A stretch of 64,000 bases of DNA from Ancylostoma caninum (GCA_037903475.1 JBAJFG010000071.1:1880001-1944000); one strand, 5' to 3'; shown: positions 35,032-45,980, counted from the first letter of the stretch. Notes: generated by a model not told the origin, from the sequence alone. Made by a program: numbers and translations.

Positions 35032-35078
35032 CATGGAGGTTTTGTTGGCATTGATGACGCAATCAGCTCTACTGCGGG

Positions 35079-35310
35079 TCCACCGCGGGCACGTGTGGGT
35101 CCACCGTGCGGCATGTGCGGGTCCACCGTGGATAGCACTGTTACTGCGGGTCCACCGCGGGCATGTGCGGATACACCGCGGGCGCGTGCGAGCATAGCGC
35201 GGGAGTGACGTCACTCCCGGTTGTCCACCGTGGGCATGTGCGGATTTATCGCGGGCAACCGCGGATCCACCGCGGATGGATCTCGTACCGCGGGTCCACC
35301 GCGGGCAGAA
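35079..35310 (+). repeat. Continuation of CCACCGCGGGC minisatellite
   Basis: Diverged units with CCACCGCGGGC and CCACCGTG variants. Confidence 0.8.
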
Positions 35311-35317
35311 AGTTCAG

Positions 35318-35380
35318 AGTACAACCAGCTGCGAAAGGCGCGCCCTATGGACCAATGCCAATGCGGCGCGAAATTTGAAT
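35318..35380 (-). repeat. Dispersed repeat, inverted partner of 37637-37700
   Basis: The reverse complement contains TTCAAATTTCGCG, CGCATTGGCATTGGT and GGGCGCGCCT, which recur on the plus strand at 37637-37700. It could be one end of a 2.4-kb inverted-repeat unit or simply a second copy. Confidence 0.6.
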
Positions 35381-35879
35381 ATATTGCTCACTAGAATGAA
35401 CTTCTCAGCAGTAGCCATTATCGACTGAGCAAGTAATGCTGTGCCATGCCTCACCCTCACCAAGATTTGCAGCGAAATGAAGCCTCTCGTCCACCGGATT
35501 TCCGAATAATCTATGGGGTTTTCGACATAACCCTGAGAGCTAAAGCGTATCTTTGCGCTCACCGGTTCGCATGTGTGCGAATGAGATGTGGATTTCGATC
35601 GCGATCTATGAGGCGAAACATTGCCTATGCGACTTCGTTTTGCCTACTGTTGCCCCTCGTTTTGTTATTTTCAGTGGCGAAGAGTGGGGCTGGCGATTTA
35701 TTGACCTGCTCCGGTCAACGAAATTAGCTCAATTATTACGGAAGTCGCTATGATAGAAAGCCTCTATTCCCTCGAATACGGAACAGAAACTGGTGATTTG
35801 GAGAGCCAAATAAAAACGGACTTGCACATTTTCGCAACTCATGCAATAGTCAGAACAGCTCTGGAATATGACGTTGTAT
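35381..35879. other. Intergenic, nothing recognised
   Basis: No gene or repeat recognised. Confidence 0.35.
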
Positions 35880-35880
35880 A

Positions 35881-36178
35881 GTGGAGTCGTTTTGACAGTG
35901 CGTTGTCCGCGGTAGCGGCCCCGCTGGCATTGGAGCACGCAGTGCGGTTGGTCAAACAGTTGACCCACGATGGATCCGGCTTCTTTGACGGGTTTTATCG
36001 TCTGTTCCCTTCTTCATTTGTTCTAAGAGCTGAGAAAGAACAATATAAGGAGAAACAAGCTACAAAACTCTTCAAAGATACCAGATCAATCATAGGTCAA
36101 CTTTTTGACCGACCGCGCTGCGTGCTCCAATGCCAGGGAGCCGCTGTCGCGGAAAACGCACTGTCAAAACGACTCCAC
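35881..36178. mobile_element. MITE, GTGGAGTCGTTTTGACAGTG family, copy 1
   Basis: Ends GTGGAGTCGTTTTGACAGTG and CACTGTCAAAACGACTCCAC are perfect inverted repeats continuing for about 90 bp, with TA at each side. The internal part differs from copy 2 by a roughly 20-bp indel. Confidence 0.9.
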
Positions 36179-36754
36179 TATACTTAAATTAACTTCCGAT
36201 TATAACTATTTCCAAATAAAGTCGATTAGTTCGAAGAAACCAGTAACAGAACACGCTTTTATCCTCAACATAAAAAATGATAGTTCTAAAAGTTAGTAGG
36301 CTTCCTTCGATTGTGTCTTTATTTCCTTCCCCGTACTATTTACTATTTTTTGATTCTTTTCGGCGAAGCACGAGGAGAGCAGAGGTAACAACAACGAGCA
36401 TCGCAGGTCGGGAAAATAATGTTGGGGTCTTCATCTGCTCAAGAAAATTACTATAATAAAATCTTTCATTGGTAGCGAGCCATTCTCGAAAGAAATCGAC
36501 CATTGTTTGTACATTTGTACAGAAGGTTAGTTGAGTTTCTGGTTGCCCTGATGCTTGCACCATTTATTCATTCACATGCCAGAAACAATGAGGAATCGGA
36601 GCTCCTATTCAATATTTAGTCATTCATTTCAATCTATGTAACCGAAGGTGGGCCGAAACAACATGGAAAAAATGGAAGCAAACCCGTAGGTATCCAATTC
36701 TCTCTATGACATGTGAATGAACTGAGTTAATTTCATTCACCATAATTTCGCCTA

Positions 36755-36758
<4 letters not shown>
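36179..36758. other. Intergenic between two MITE copies
   Basis: No gene recognised. Confidence 0.35.
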
Positions 36759-36808
<50 letters not shown>

Positions 36809-36829
36809 ATATGTATATACGTATATATA
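36759..36829. repeat. (TA)n microsatellite
   Basis: TA repeat into which MITE copy 2 is inserted. Confidence 0.9.
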
Positions 36830-37113
36830 GTGGAGTCGTTTTGACAGTGCGTTGTCCGCGGTAGCGGCCCCGCTGGCATTGGAGCACGCAGTGCGGTTGG
36901 TCAAACAGTTGACCCACGATGGATCCGGCTTCTTTGACGGAATTTATCGTCTGTTCCCTTCTTCATTTGTTCTAAGAGCTGAGAAAGAACAAAGAAGCTA
37001 GAAAACTCTTCAAAGATACTAGATGAATCATAGGTCAACTTTTTGACCGACCGCGCTGCGTGCTCCAATGCCAGGGAGCCGCTGTCGCGGAAAACGCACT
37101 GTCAAAACGACTC

Positions 37114-37116
<3 letters not shown>
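36830..37116. mobile_element. MITE, GTGGAGTCGTTTTGACAGTG family, copy 2
   Basis: Almost identical to 35881-36178 apart from a short internal deletion, and flanked on both sides by TA repeat. Confidence 0.9.

Positions 37117-37170
<54 letters not shown>
37117..37170. repeat. (TA)n microsatellite
   Basis: Continuation of the TA tract after the MITE. Confidence 0.9.
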
Positions 37171-37173
<3 letters not shown>

Positions 37174-38804
37174 TCTTTGAGAGTTCTCATGAATCCATAT
37201 TGGCAAACTTCAGCGCTACTAAGTTTCGTCCATTTCATTAAATCATACAAGTAACGTTAACATCGTCTTTTCTAGGTTGAATTCGAACAAGCTAGCAAAT
37301 TTGATAGTCATTTCGGACGTACTACTAACTACTAGCTCCATTACACTCCACTTTGCATAAGTCAGACAAATCTTCAATTCCAAAACAAACAAAAGACGAA
37401 CCAGGAAAATAAGGCGGCAAAAGAAATAACTTCAAGAAGAATCAACTCCAAGACTCGGGGTAAAACCATGTTCTAGTCGAGATTTTCTGGAACTAAATCG
37501 ATTTTATCTAAAATTATTAGCCGCTGGAACTTTGTTGAACTATAAGCGGGCTATTTTTAGCCGGTTTTATGACCTAAGCCAAGAAGTATACTCTTTAGAA
37601 AGTGAGAATGCAATTTTGGTCCCAGATCCGCTGCGTTTATTCAAATTTCGCGTCGCATTGGCATTGGTCTATGGGGCGCGCCTCTGGCAGCCGGTTGTAG
37701 ATTTAGATAGTACGAGTTTCGGATAAACACACACACCGCACGCTACACACACAAGCACCACACACACGTACACACATATACAGAAGATAATCACGAATCG
37801 TACCCCGTTATGAATGATGTGAAGAAAAAAAATATTATCCTTGCATCCGATAGTAAAGTCCTTACGCGCAATCGGCGGAAAATTTTCGAGCGGGCCCAGG
37901 ATGGAGTGCGTGCGCGGCGCGGCCCTCTTGTGGCAGCAGTCCACCGTCGTTCGTCAGATTTTTGGCCCAGGTGAGTGTTTTCCCTTCATTTTTTTCCTTG
38001 ATTGAACTTTCTCTGAAGGTGTGAAGCCTATAGTTGGCCGATGTTGACCGCACGGCCCCGCGACAGTGCAGTTTCTTCCTATGTTAAGTTGCTAATCGGT
38101 GCTACACAAGGAAGAAGGACTATTTCAGCCTATAGATGCTAGTTCAACATACAATATGATGAGAACCGGATATTCCTAATATCGAAAGATGGGGCGTGGC
38201 TATTAACTGCAAGTAATAGAGTCACAAAATATCGACAAAAACGAAATCGTTAAATTTACGGCTTCTGTTCGGCACATTTTGCTACGTACCTTATTCTCCA
38301 GATCTACGCTCCAGTTAGGAGCACTGTCGTTATTCATGAGTGGCGCAACAAGACTGCAGAGTCGCCGCAGATGTTGTTCTCTCATCCTATATTTGCTCCG
38401 CAGAATGTTCTAATTGCTGTGAAACAGGCGAAGAGGATGAAGGCGGTGGTACTCCAAGTTTGGGCGACGGCGCCTCACAGAAACGTTCAACATAAATAGC
38501 GGCTGCATCTGCAAATTGGTGAATAGTAATTAAAGCGGTCATGATCATTTGCGGCCATTAAACATGCATTTGACATCAGAAATAGTGACATTGTGACTAG
38601 TTTTTTCATCCAATAAAACACCAGATAACGGAAGACAAGTTAATAATCAAACGAGAAATGATCGCGATCCGCGTAACATCGCAAATTCTTCCGGTTGATC
38701 AATGTCCACTCAACCATCGATCAAACTTTCTGGAGTCATCCATGGAAACTTCCAGGAACGATTCATGCACGTAGGATCCTGTACTGAGCAAACCTTGCGA
38801 GGCG
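37171..38804. other. Intergenic, no recognised gene
   Basis: It holds the repeat at 37637-37700 and a short CA-rich tract near 37728-37780. No gene seen. Confidence 0.35.
37637..37700 (+). repeat. Dispersed repeat, partner of 35318-35380
   Basis: Contains TTCAAATTTCGCGTCGCATT and GGGGCGCGCCT, inverted relative to 35318-35380. Confidence 0.6.
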
Positions 38805-38885
38805 GTTTCATGGCCGAGTGGTATCCGCGCAGAGCGCGAGAAAAATGGAGGAAGTTTCGATCCCTTCAGAGCTCAGTGTTTTGCA
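38805..38885 (+). other. tRNA-like fragment
   Basis: TGGCCGAGTGG is a perfect A box and GTTTCGATCCC a near-B box at roughly tRNA spacing. Stems do not pair convincingly, so it is probably a tRNA-derived repeat. Confidence 0.4.
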
Positions 38886-39065
38886 GCCACATCGGACGGC
38901 CACACCTCACACCTAGTTCGCACCCAAAGTTGCCACCTTGTAGGCAGAGCTGCCATCATGGTGGCAACTTTGATGGCAACTTGCGGGGTGGGTTACTACC
39001 GGCCCAGAAAGCTCCAGCGACTATCGGTCCATACCAAAGAGAAACTGACTTCCATGGATAAACTG

Positions 39066-39835
39066 CAGTTCTTTCCGAAGAAGACAAGACTTTCATCAAG
39101 GATCGAAACTTCACCATAGCACAGAAAAACAATTCGTCATCAGAAGTGTCTCCAGATCCACTCATTGGACAAGACCTTTTGAACACGATAATTGATCACA
39201 ATGCCGCAGCTCTAAAGCTACCTTCAGGACTGATGCTTACCCCCACGATATTCGGATACACTATATCTGGGACCAGTCAGATCATCACCTCCGATGAACA
39301 AGACGTTCATTTCAGCACGCTAGTCGTTGCAACGCCAACTGCCACCTCAGCAAAAGATGACTACAAGAAAGACATCAAACACCTATATGAGCTTGAATGT
39401 CTGGGCTTGAACATCAGCAATGACTCCCACGAAGCAGCTATGATCAAGTTCATGAATACCTATAGGAAATCGATCATCATACACAATGGAAGGATCACTG
39501 CCGGATTTCCATTCACTGAAGACGTGGCAACGCTCAATGATAACTTCAACTTTGCATTCAGGCGACTACAAAGCCTCGTCAGAGTCCTTCGATCAGACAC
39601 AGAGAAGTTATCTCTGTACAATGATACGCTCATGGGCTACCTCAACGAAGGAATAATAGAAGACTGCAGTAATACCGCGGACGGAATTGCTACCTTCTAC
39701 CTTCCTCACAGGCACGTGTGGACACCATCGAAATCTACAAAACTCAGAGTGGTTTTTGATGCATCGTCTCACGCTACAAACCAGCTTAGCCTCGATGACG
39801 TAGTGTATGAAGGGCACTCTCTCTCTCACCATTGA
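39066..39835 (+). pseudogene. BEL/Pao protease end and RT N-terminus
   Basis: It begins with a DUF1758-type block (PDPLIGQDLLNTII, GLMLTPTIFGYTISG), then a linker and the RT fingers region (LRVVFDASSHATNQLSLDDV). Near 39810-39825 a CT-repeat length change shifts the frame, followed by another shift near 39853. The protease DSG region is missing because of the 5' truncation. Confidence 0.85.
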
Positions 39836-39856
39836 TCCACGAGATTCTGAGTTTCG

Positions 39857-40676
39857 AACACATCAATATACGATGACAGCAGACATTCAGAAGACTTTCC
39901 TTCAAATACGACTCCCTCAGAACCATAGAGATGTCACACGTTTCCCATGGGTAAAGGACATCAACAAACCTGCAGAGGGATCAAATCTCAGATACTTCCG
40001 ATTTTGCAGAGTTCCTTTTGGTATAAATGCTGGCCCAGCGATACTAAATCAGTCGCTGCTGAAACACATCGAAGAGACATCATCACTACTGGGACAAGAA
40101 CTGTCGAATTCGCTGTATGTTGACAACGTCCTGCTCGAAGGCAAAAATCCAGAAGAGCTTCTTGCCAAGTACGAGGAATCAAAGAAGATATTTCTATCCA
40201 TTGGAATGAATCTTCGCGACTACCTCTCCAACAGTACTAAAGTCAGCGAAGGAAGCAAAGAGCGTGACAGGGCTCCTAGCACTTCCACTAAAATTCTTGG
40301 AGTATGTTGGAATGCTACAGTTGACACAATTACCTTCGAATGCAAAGATAAAGGGAACGAAAAGATCTCGAAACGGACAGTACTAAGCCAGATTAACGGA
40401 TACTGTTATGATCCACTCGGTTTACTAACTTCTCTGATGACACCTGCAAAAGTTTTCCTCCAGGATCTTCACAAGCAGAAATACGCGTGGGACGTCGAAC
40501 TGCCGGAAACAGATCAGGACTTATGGAAAACCATCAAAGCCAACATCACTGGTTTCAAAAAGGAGTTACCAAGGAAGATTTCTGTGGACACAACCGCAAA
40601 CCACACCCTCTCAATATTCGTCGACAGCTCGAAGAGTCTACGCCTGCTGTATATACATCACATCCAAATCCAGTGA
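39857..40676 (+). pseudogene. BEL/Pao reverse transcriptase core
   Basis: MTADIQKTFLQIRL carries the first catalytic Asp, FRFCRVPFGINAGPA the next block, and YVDNVLLEG at about 40117-40143 the catalytic box. The connection region (GYCYDPLGLLTSL) follows. The frame is lost near 40645 within the RNase H entry block (IFVDSSKS). Confidence 0.88.
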
Positions 40677-41340
40677 TGGCAGAACAGAATCAAGGCTGTT
40701 TACAGCGAAGTCCAAAGTGGCTCCTATAAACAAGGAACAAACAATACCTCGACTCGAGCTCCTCTCTGTGTTCATAGGGCTGAGTCTTGCGGAATCAACG
40801 ACCGAGAAAATCAACCTGAAGATCGGGAAGATCAATGTATTCAGTGCCTCAACTATTGCACTATGCTGGATACACGGGACTAAGCGCCTACCACCAACCG
40901 TCTCTACACTAGTTCAAAAAATTAGAATGATTAGGAAGAGGATCTCTACAGAAACCGAAGTTTCATTCTACCATGTACCTACACATGAGAACATTGCCGA
41001 TTGCGCAACACGCGGAGTTTCAAAAGAAGAGCTTGCTGATCACCTCTGGTGGTGCGGTTCTAAATGGCTCAACGTGCCGTCAGAAGAATGGCTAGCCAAG
41101 GAAGCAACAGATCTCTGTTCACAGGAACCCAATGATGAAGAAGACACTGATCTCTACAGCTCCATCACAGCGATAATTGATCCTGTTTTGCCGACAGAGA
41201 GATTGAGCAGTTTCTCGAAATTATCAAGAGTTGTTGCATACTGCGCTCGTTTTATACGAAATGCGAGCCACCAGAAGTACTTCAACTTACGACGAACTGG
41301 AGTAGAAACTAATATTCCATCAGCCGATGAATTGGTTTAG
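40640..41340 (+). pseudogene. BEL/Pao RNase H and connector
   Basis: It includes IPRLELLSVFIGLSLAE, a block resembling FSDSxIALxWI (NVFSASTIALCWIHG, with the Asp replaced by Ala), and HENIADCATRGVS. It ends at a TAG (41338-41340) inside a conserved stretch. Confidence 0.82.
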
Positions 41341-41696
41341 GCAGAAGCTCTCATAATTCTCCACGAACAAAGCATACATGGCTCTGAAGCACTGATTCAG
41401 AATAAGCAGCTCAATGTCAGTTATGACAAGGACCGGATACTAAGGAAATTTGGCTGACTTCAAAACGCTGACATTAGCTACGACGCCGCTAATCCGATCC
41501 ATATACCAAAGCAGAGCAGACGTGGACAACTGATTGCGGAGGAACAACACCGGTCTCTTGCCATTGTGGGGTAAATCAACTGTTCAACATCCGACAGCGC
41601 TACTGGATACCGCAGGACAGAGTACTATGCAAACGAGTACTCAGAAACTGTGCCATCTGCAGGCGTTTCAACGCTGCACCCTTCCAGTACCCCAAC
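41341..41696 (+). pseudogene. BEL/Pao integrase N-terminus, broken
   Basis: Homology to the integrase zinc-binding region continues through this stretch, but in shifting frames with stops near 41457 and 41573. Confidence 0.6.
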
Positions 41697-42736
41697 ATGG
41701 GTCCACTTCTAAAGGAACGCGTTACAGAATCACCGCCATTCACGTACACTGGAATGGATCTCATGGGTCCAATAATGATAAAAGGAGTTCAACACGATGA
41801 AGATACCAAACGGTACGTTGTTCTCTTCACATGCCTCGTGACGAGACTAGTACACCTCGAACTAGCCACTGATCTCTCGGCAAAAAGTTTCATTTTCACA
41901 TTAAAGAGATTTGTCGCAAGACGTGGAGTACCTCAAAAGATCATAAGCGGCAATGGAACTAACTTCCAACTCGCAGAAACATTATTGAGCAAGGACTGCG
42001 ACAAGGATGATGATAACGACCTTCCGTCTCTATTCCTGGCCAAGCACAAAATTTCATGGAACTTTATCTCTCCCTCTTCACCATGGATGGGGGGCGTATG
42101 GGAACGAATGGTCGGCACGGTCAAGCGATCACTCCAAAAAACGATTGGACGTCGCAAACTCACCGAAGAGCTGCTCCATACCACACTATGTGAGATTGAG
42201 AGTGTAGTAAACTCTAGACCACTCACAATGCTGGGCGATCAGGATTCGCCGTGCGAGACTTCGTCTACAAGGATGTTCGTCATGGAACAACGCAGCTAGC
42301 GCCAAGAATCGATGAAGATGATCCAAAATATCTACCATACCCCGAACTTTCATCTCAAAAGGCTGCTAAGGAGGCACTTACAGAGACTGAAAGACTCACG
42401 AAAAAGTTCTGGACTATGTGGAGGCACGAATACCTCATCGAGTTGCGAAACCGCCACCAGATGTTTGGATCAAAGCACAAGGGCACTAACCGAGAACCAC
42501 GCATTGACGATGTGGTAATACTGGACGAAGACAACTTCGCCTCTCGTGGTCAATGGCCCTTGGCTGTGATAATCGACATCATTCGAAGTAGAGACGGATC
42601 TACCAGAAGCGTGATATTGCGTACAAGCGCAGGGAGAGAAATCCAACGACCTCTAAACCGCACCATACCGCTTGAAATTCAAGCCGTCGGCAATGCTTCC
42701 AACAATGACGTCGCTTCTCCGAAATCGGGAGGCTAG
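41697..42736 (+). pseudogene. BEL/Pao integrase core and C-terminus (one frameshift, catalytic Asp lost)
   Basis: TGMDLMGP holds the first Asp. The second block reads IISGNGTNF where the family has SDNGTNF, so the catalytic Asp is Gly. The Glu block GGVWERMVGTVKRSL is kept. Homology passes from one frame to the next at about 42251-42299. The C-terminal part includes GQWPLAVIIDII and ends SGG-stop at 42736, while the adjacent frame stays open into the envelope ORF. Confidence 0.85.
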
Positions 42737-42822
42737 CCAGAGTTAAGAAGGTACTGAAAAATAAGACAGTTTCTGACAAACCTGAGCTAAGGAAACAGCC
42801 TCCAAGAGCTGCCAAAAAGCCC

Positions 42823-45138
42823 ATGAACTACAAGGACTCTGATCAAACCTCGTCGCATATCACTAAAAAGAACGTCACAAATATGTCATCAAGTGCAGTG
42901 ACTATGATCATGCTCACCATTGCGCTTCCCTGCGTCAACACCACAGTGGCTGGAACAATCGTATGCTCGGATAAAGGAGTACTACTCAATCGCTCGACGC
43001 TAGCGAAATCGGAAATTTGCGTGAACTACAAAGAATGCACCGCAGTCCCAGCCGATGCGAATGTGTCTGAGATTTCATTGCCATTCAAATATCTCGTCAA
43101 TCAACATGTAGTTCAAAGGAGGACAATCGTCAACTACAAGCAGGAAGTGGAGACAATCATCTGTCTTCCAGGAGAGATTTGCAGCAAAATCAGTTGCATT
43201 CTTTGTCCAGAATTCTTCGGAAATCCGCATTGCGCTCCACAGTTGACCGTTGGAATTATGGCAGCCTGCATATCACTCATCGTCACCACAATAGCAATGA
43301 TTTGCTGCCTTATCACAGCTTCAACAGCACGACGCTACCATCTAAGGAAGCCAGGCTCAACACAGTCTAACACGAAACCCGGAAGATCTCATGAACTTGA
43401 AGTGGAACACATTCTTGAATTGCACCCACTGGGATCGAAGATGATAGTGTTTGCTGCAATCCTGCTATACTTAGCGGCGAACGCTGACGCATGTGCATTC
43501 TCGCACAACATCTACGCTAACAACACGATCTGCCAGAAGACAAACGGCAGTGATGTTTGCCGACACGTCCAGGAAGCCACCATTACGTTAAGTGAAAGGA
43601 GACCAGAAGCATGCTTTCGACTAAGAAATGCGAATCGAACAGTAGGGAGTGTGGAAATACGACTCCAGCACGTGGTACTGTCATGTAATCCCGTCGTGCT
43701 TTTCTATACCAGAGACGTTGACATTATCACGGAATCAGCGAAACGATGTCATTTAGCTGGCTCTTGTACCTCCCAAACGTGCAGCCACACTGGTAGAGCA
43801 ACGCTGATCCCTGAATTACACGATAGCATAGACTTCCCTGGACTATCAAGATGCACTGCATCATGCGGAGGAATAGGGTACGGCTGTTTGCTGCCCATGC
43901 CCGGATGCCTCTTCTCCCGATCCTTCGCAAAACCACGGAACAACCAAGTATATCGAGTCTTCCACTGCCCTACATGGGGGGAATCAGCTTTGATAAAAAT
44001 TACCCAAAGTGATAGCAGAGGAACGAAGACTTCAAGCACCATTGGCGTGATTTCCCAGGGAACGAAAGTACTAGACAACATCAATGTCACTCTGGAATTT
44101 GTGACAACGCCATTAATCCCTTTGCTGGGTACCATTTTCCTGCAAGCAGTGAACAGCAGCAGCTCAGAAGTTTCACTAATTGGAAATGATGACGTTATTG
44201 CTCTCCGCTGTCCAACAGAAAAGAGTGCTTACAACGTGACCGAATGCTTCATGGAGGACACGTGCTCATGTTCACCAACGGAAACGAATGCAAATTGCCA
44301 ATGCCGGAACATCAACATCACAGAAAAACATTTTGTCGAGAGCCGACTCCCACTATCTTCCTCAGTCCTCTACCTGCAGGACGTTCACGGAAGAATCCAA
44401 GGGATAAGCCACGAATCTGTCGCCGACCTGACCATTGGCACTTCTGTGCAATACCGAACCGACAACTTGGTCGACTACGTGACCCGCGACATAGCTGCAT
44501 CAGCACTTCAAGGATGTTACAACTGCTTAAGAGGAGCTGAAGTGATCTTCTCCTGCTTTTCAAAGCAGCCGATTATGGTGGAAATCAACTGCGAACGCCA
44601 TATGTATGCAGCCGTTTGCAACGCTTCGACTTCGCATACAACGGCTACAATACACGCCACGCAGCCCAAGTACATGGAAACCTGCTGGGTAAAATGTGGA
44701 CCAACGCTCCATAACATCACCCTATCCGGAGTACTTGCCTATCACGCATCATGGACGCAACGAGACCACAAGCAAGGAAACAAGCACGCCAACTACGTCG
44801 ACATGTTCAACTACCCCAACCTAGAACACCTTCTGGATGTTGCGATGGAAAACTGGAAAACAGCCGCCATGACCTTCGTCGCCGTTGCTGTTTTCGTCGG
44901 CGTTGGGACGTTTGTGATCAGGGTCAAGCATGATGATGGTAAAAAGTCGATCCCCATACGACCACCCCCCCCCCTTTCAGCCACCAAAAATACGACCCCT
45001 CCCCCTTTGCACACAAATTTCCTTCTATGCTTGCAGAAGATAGTTAGATATTTAGATATCCCATTTCAGGTGTTCGTACTGCGAGAGGTGTGGTGGAGCC
45101 AGAGCATAGGAAGGAGAACGAGGCTCTTTTGCATCTAA
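42823..45138 (+). CDS. Envelope-like glycoprotein ORF (phlebovirus G2-type), 771 aa
   Basis: This is an uninterrupted ORF in the env position. Residues about 24-43 look like a signal peptide. About 141-165 is a membrane span, and a second hydrophobic segment (about 206-222) ends ANADA before a Cys-rich ectodomain, as at an internal signal-cleavage site. The ectodomain has many paired cysteines, N-glycosylation sequons and a CGGIGYGC-to-PGC segment (about 348-362) resembling the fusion-loop region of phlebovirus-type class II fusion glycoproteins, which are known in nematode BEL/Pao elements. A C-terminal membrane span is at about 681-702, followed by a Pro-rich tail. The frame is open upstream to about 42700, overlapping the end of pol. 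No function is implied for this copy, whose pol is dead. Confidence 0.82.
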   Translation: MNYKDSDQTSSHITKKNVTNMSSSAVTMIMLTIALPCVNTTVAGTIVCSDKGVLLNRSTLAKSEICVNYKECTAVPADANVSEISLPFKYLVNQHVVQRRTIVNYKQEVETIICLPGEICSKISCILCPEFFGNPHCAPQLTVGIMAACISLIVTTIAMICCLITASTARRYHLRKPGSTQSNTKPGRSHELEVEHILELHPLGSKMIVFAAILLYLAANADACAFSHNIYANNTICQKTNGSDVCRHVQEATITLSERRPEACFRLRNANRTVGSVEIRLQHVVLSCNPVVLFYTRDVDIITESAKRCHLAGSCTSQTCSHTGRATLIPELHDSIDFPGLSRCTASCGGIGYGCLLPMPGCLFSRSFAKPRNNQVYRVFHCPTWGESALIKITQSDSRGTKTSSTIGVISQGTKVLDNINVTLEFVTTPLIPLLGTIFLQAVNSSSSEVSLIGNDDVIALRCPTEKSAYNVTECFMEDTCSCSPTETNANCQCRNINITEKHFVESRLPLSSSVLYLQDVHGRIQGISHESVADLTIGTSVQYRTDNLVDYVTRDIAASALQGCYNCLRGAEVIFSCFSKQPIMVEINCERHMYAAVCNASTSHTTATIHATQPKYMETCWVKCGPTLHNITLSGVLAYHASWTQRDHKQGNKHANYVDMFNYPNLEHLLDVAMENWKTAAMTFVAVAVFVGVGTFVIRVKHDDGKKSIPIRPPPPLSATKNTTPPPLHTNFLLCLQKIVRYLDIPFQVFVLREVWWSQSIGRRTRLFCI

Positions 45139-45845
45139 CTAGTTGTTTGGAAGTTTTTTTTTTGGAAAACGTTGAAATGTACGCGGTGGACAAAAACCGT
45201 GCATTAACTTTGCAATGTTGCTTACGTAACTAATGAGGCTCGAACACATCAAGAAAATCACATCATCGACATGGTCAAGGGTTCGATCCCCTCCGAGGCT
45301 AGAATTTTTGCTTGGCGTAAAATGACGCGCTTGTAGTAGATTCGAGATGATCGACCGTAAAGCACGAAATAACTGTTTATAGGGGTGGAAGACTGGGTAG
45401 GACTTTCAGTACGGACGTGGAAAACTTTAGTCTAAAATTTAGACTCGTTCAGAGGCATGGTTGTAGTCGGACACGAATATCAGAAGATCTGGCCCGTTGA
45501 GGCCCCAATTTTTTCAGGTTTTTAATAGTCGAAGGTTTGCGCTTTCAGGCTGTTCAGCTCGTTTTTCCGCAGCTGCCTTCACCGCAATTCGACTCCGTCG
45601 ATAAAAACATGGAAAAAAGGCCATTTTTATCGACGACACTTCATCTCCGTAATTCCCGTGCTGAATCCTTCCTCTTGAAGCCGGAGACCTGAAACTTGGG
45701 GGTAGAGCACTATTGGGTAGGGTCCATGAAATGACTTTTTACCGGCCTGCAGGACTAGGTAAGACTTTCAGTACAGATGTGCGAAAATTTTAGCCTATAA
45801 CCGCCACGGCCACCAAATAAGGACTTAACTTGACGAAAGGTAATT
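45139..45845. other. Downstream of the envelope ORF; no recognised LTR
   Basis: GACTTTCAGTAC with similar surroundings occurs at about 45400 and 45760, a direct repeat 360 bp apart. GGTTCGATCCCC near 45284 is B-box-like, but no complete tRNA fold was seen. Confidence 0.4.
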
Positions 45846-45948
45846 CTTGATAACTTATATTTTTAATATGCTTCTGTCTCTGAGCCTCATTTGAAGATTT
45901 GTTTTCTTGAGTTGTTGAGACTCTTTTCGATGCCTTTATTCTTTTTGT

Positions 45949-45980
45949 TAGCTTTCGGCTTTTAAAGCCTTAGTCAGACC
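45949..45980 (-). ncRNA. Hammerhead-ribozyme-like motif (possible relic)
   Basis: On the minus strand, GTCTGACTA is followed by a GGCTT/AAGCC hairpin and then GAAA, which is the order of a hammerhead core (CUGANGA, stem II, GAAA). The G of the CUGANGA box is replaced by U, so it is probably inactive or a chance match. Penelope-like elements are known to carry hammerheads in their terminal repeats, and this lies 3' of one. Confidence 0.3.

Larger units (their letters stand above)
34541..35078 (+). repeat. Tandem duplication of a 266/272-bp module containing a tRNA-like sequence
   Basis: 34541-34806 and 34807-35078 are nearly identical copies, differing mainly in a GAG-triplet run and single bases. 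Each begins with a minisatellite unit and contains a minus-strand tRNA-like segment, so the duplication probably arose by unequal exchange between minisatellite units. Confidence 0.9.
39060..45138 (+). mobile_element. 5'-truncated BEL/Pao element with envelope-like ORF
   Basis: BEL/Pao homology starts abruptly within the protease region near 39065 and runs through RT, RNase H and integrase to an envelope-like ORF ending at 45138. Gag, the 5' LTR and the primer site are absent, and no 3' LTR can be recognised without its partner. pol has several frameshifts. It differs in sequence from the element at 10408-22208, so it is a separate lineage. Confidence 0.88.

Noticed and set aside
42823..45138. 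Envelope ORF as evidence of an exogenous virus
   Set aside because: It directly follows a BEL/Pao integrase in a repeat-rich chromosome; a resident retroelement explains it.
45220..45305. Possible tRNA gene ending GGGTTCGATCCCCTCCGAGGCTA
   Set aside because: The B box and 3' stem half are present, but no matching 5' acceptor half or A box was found.
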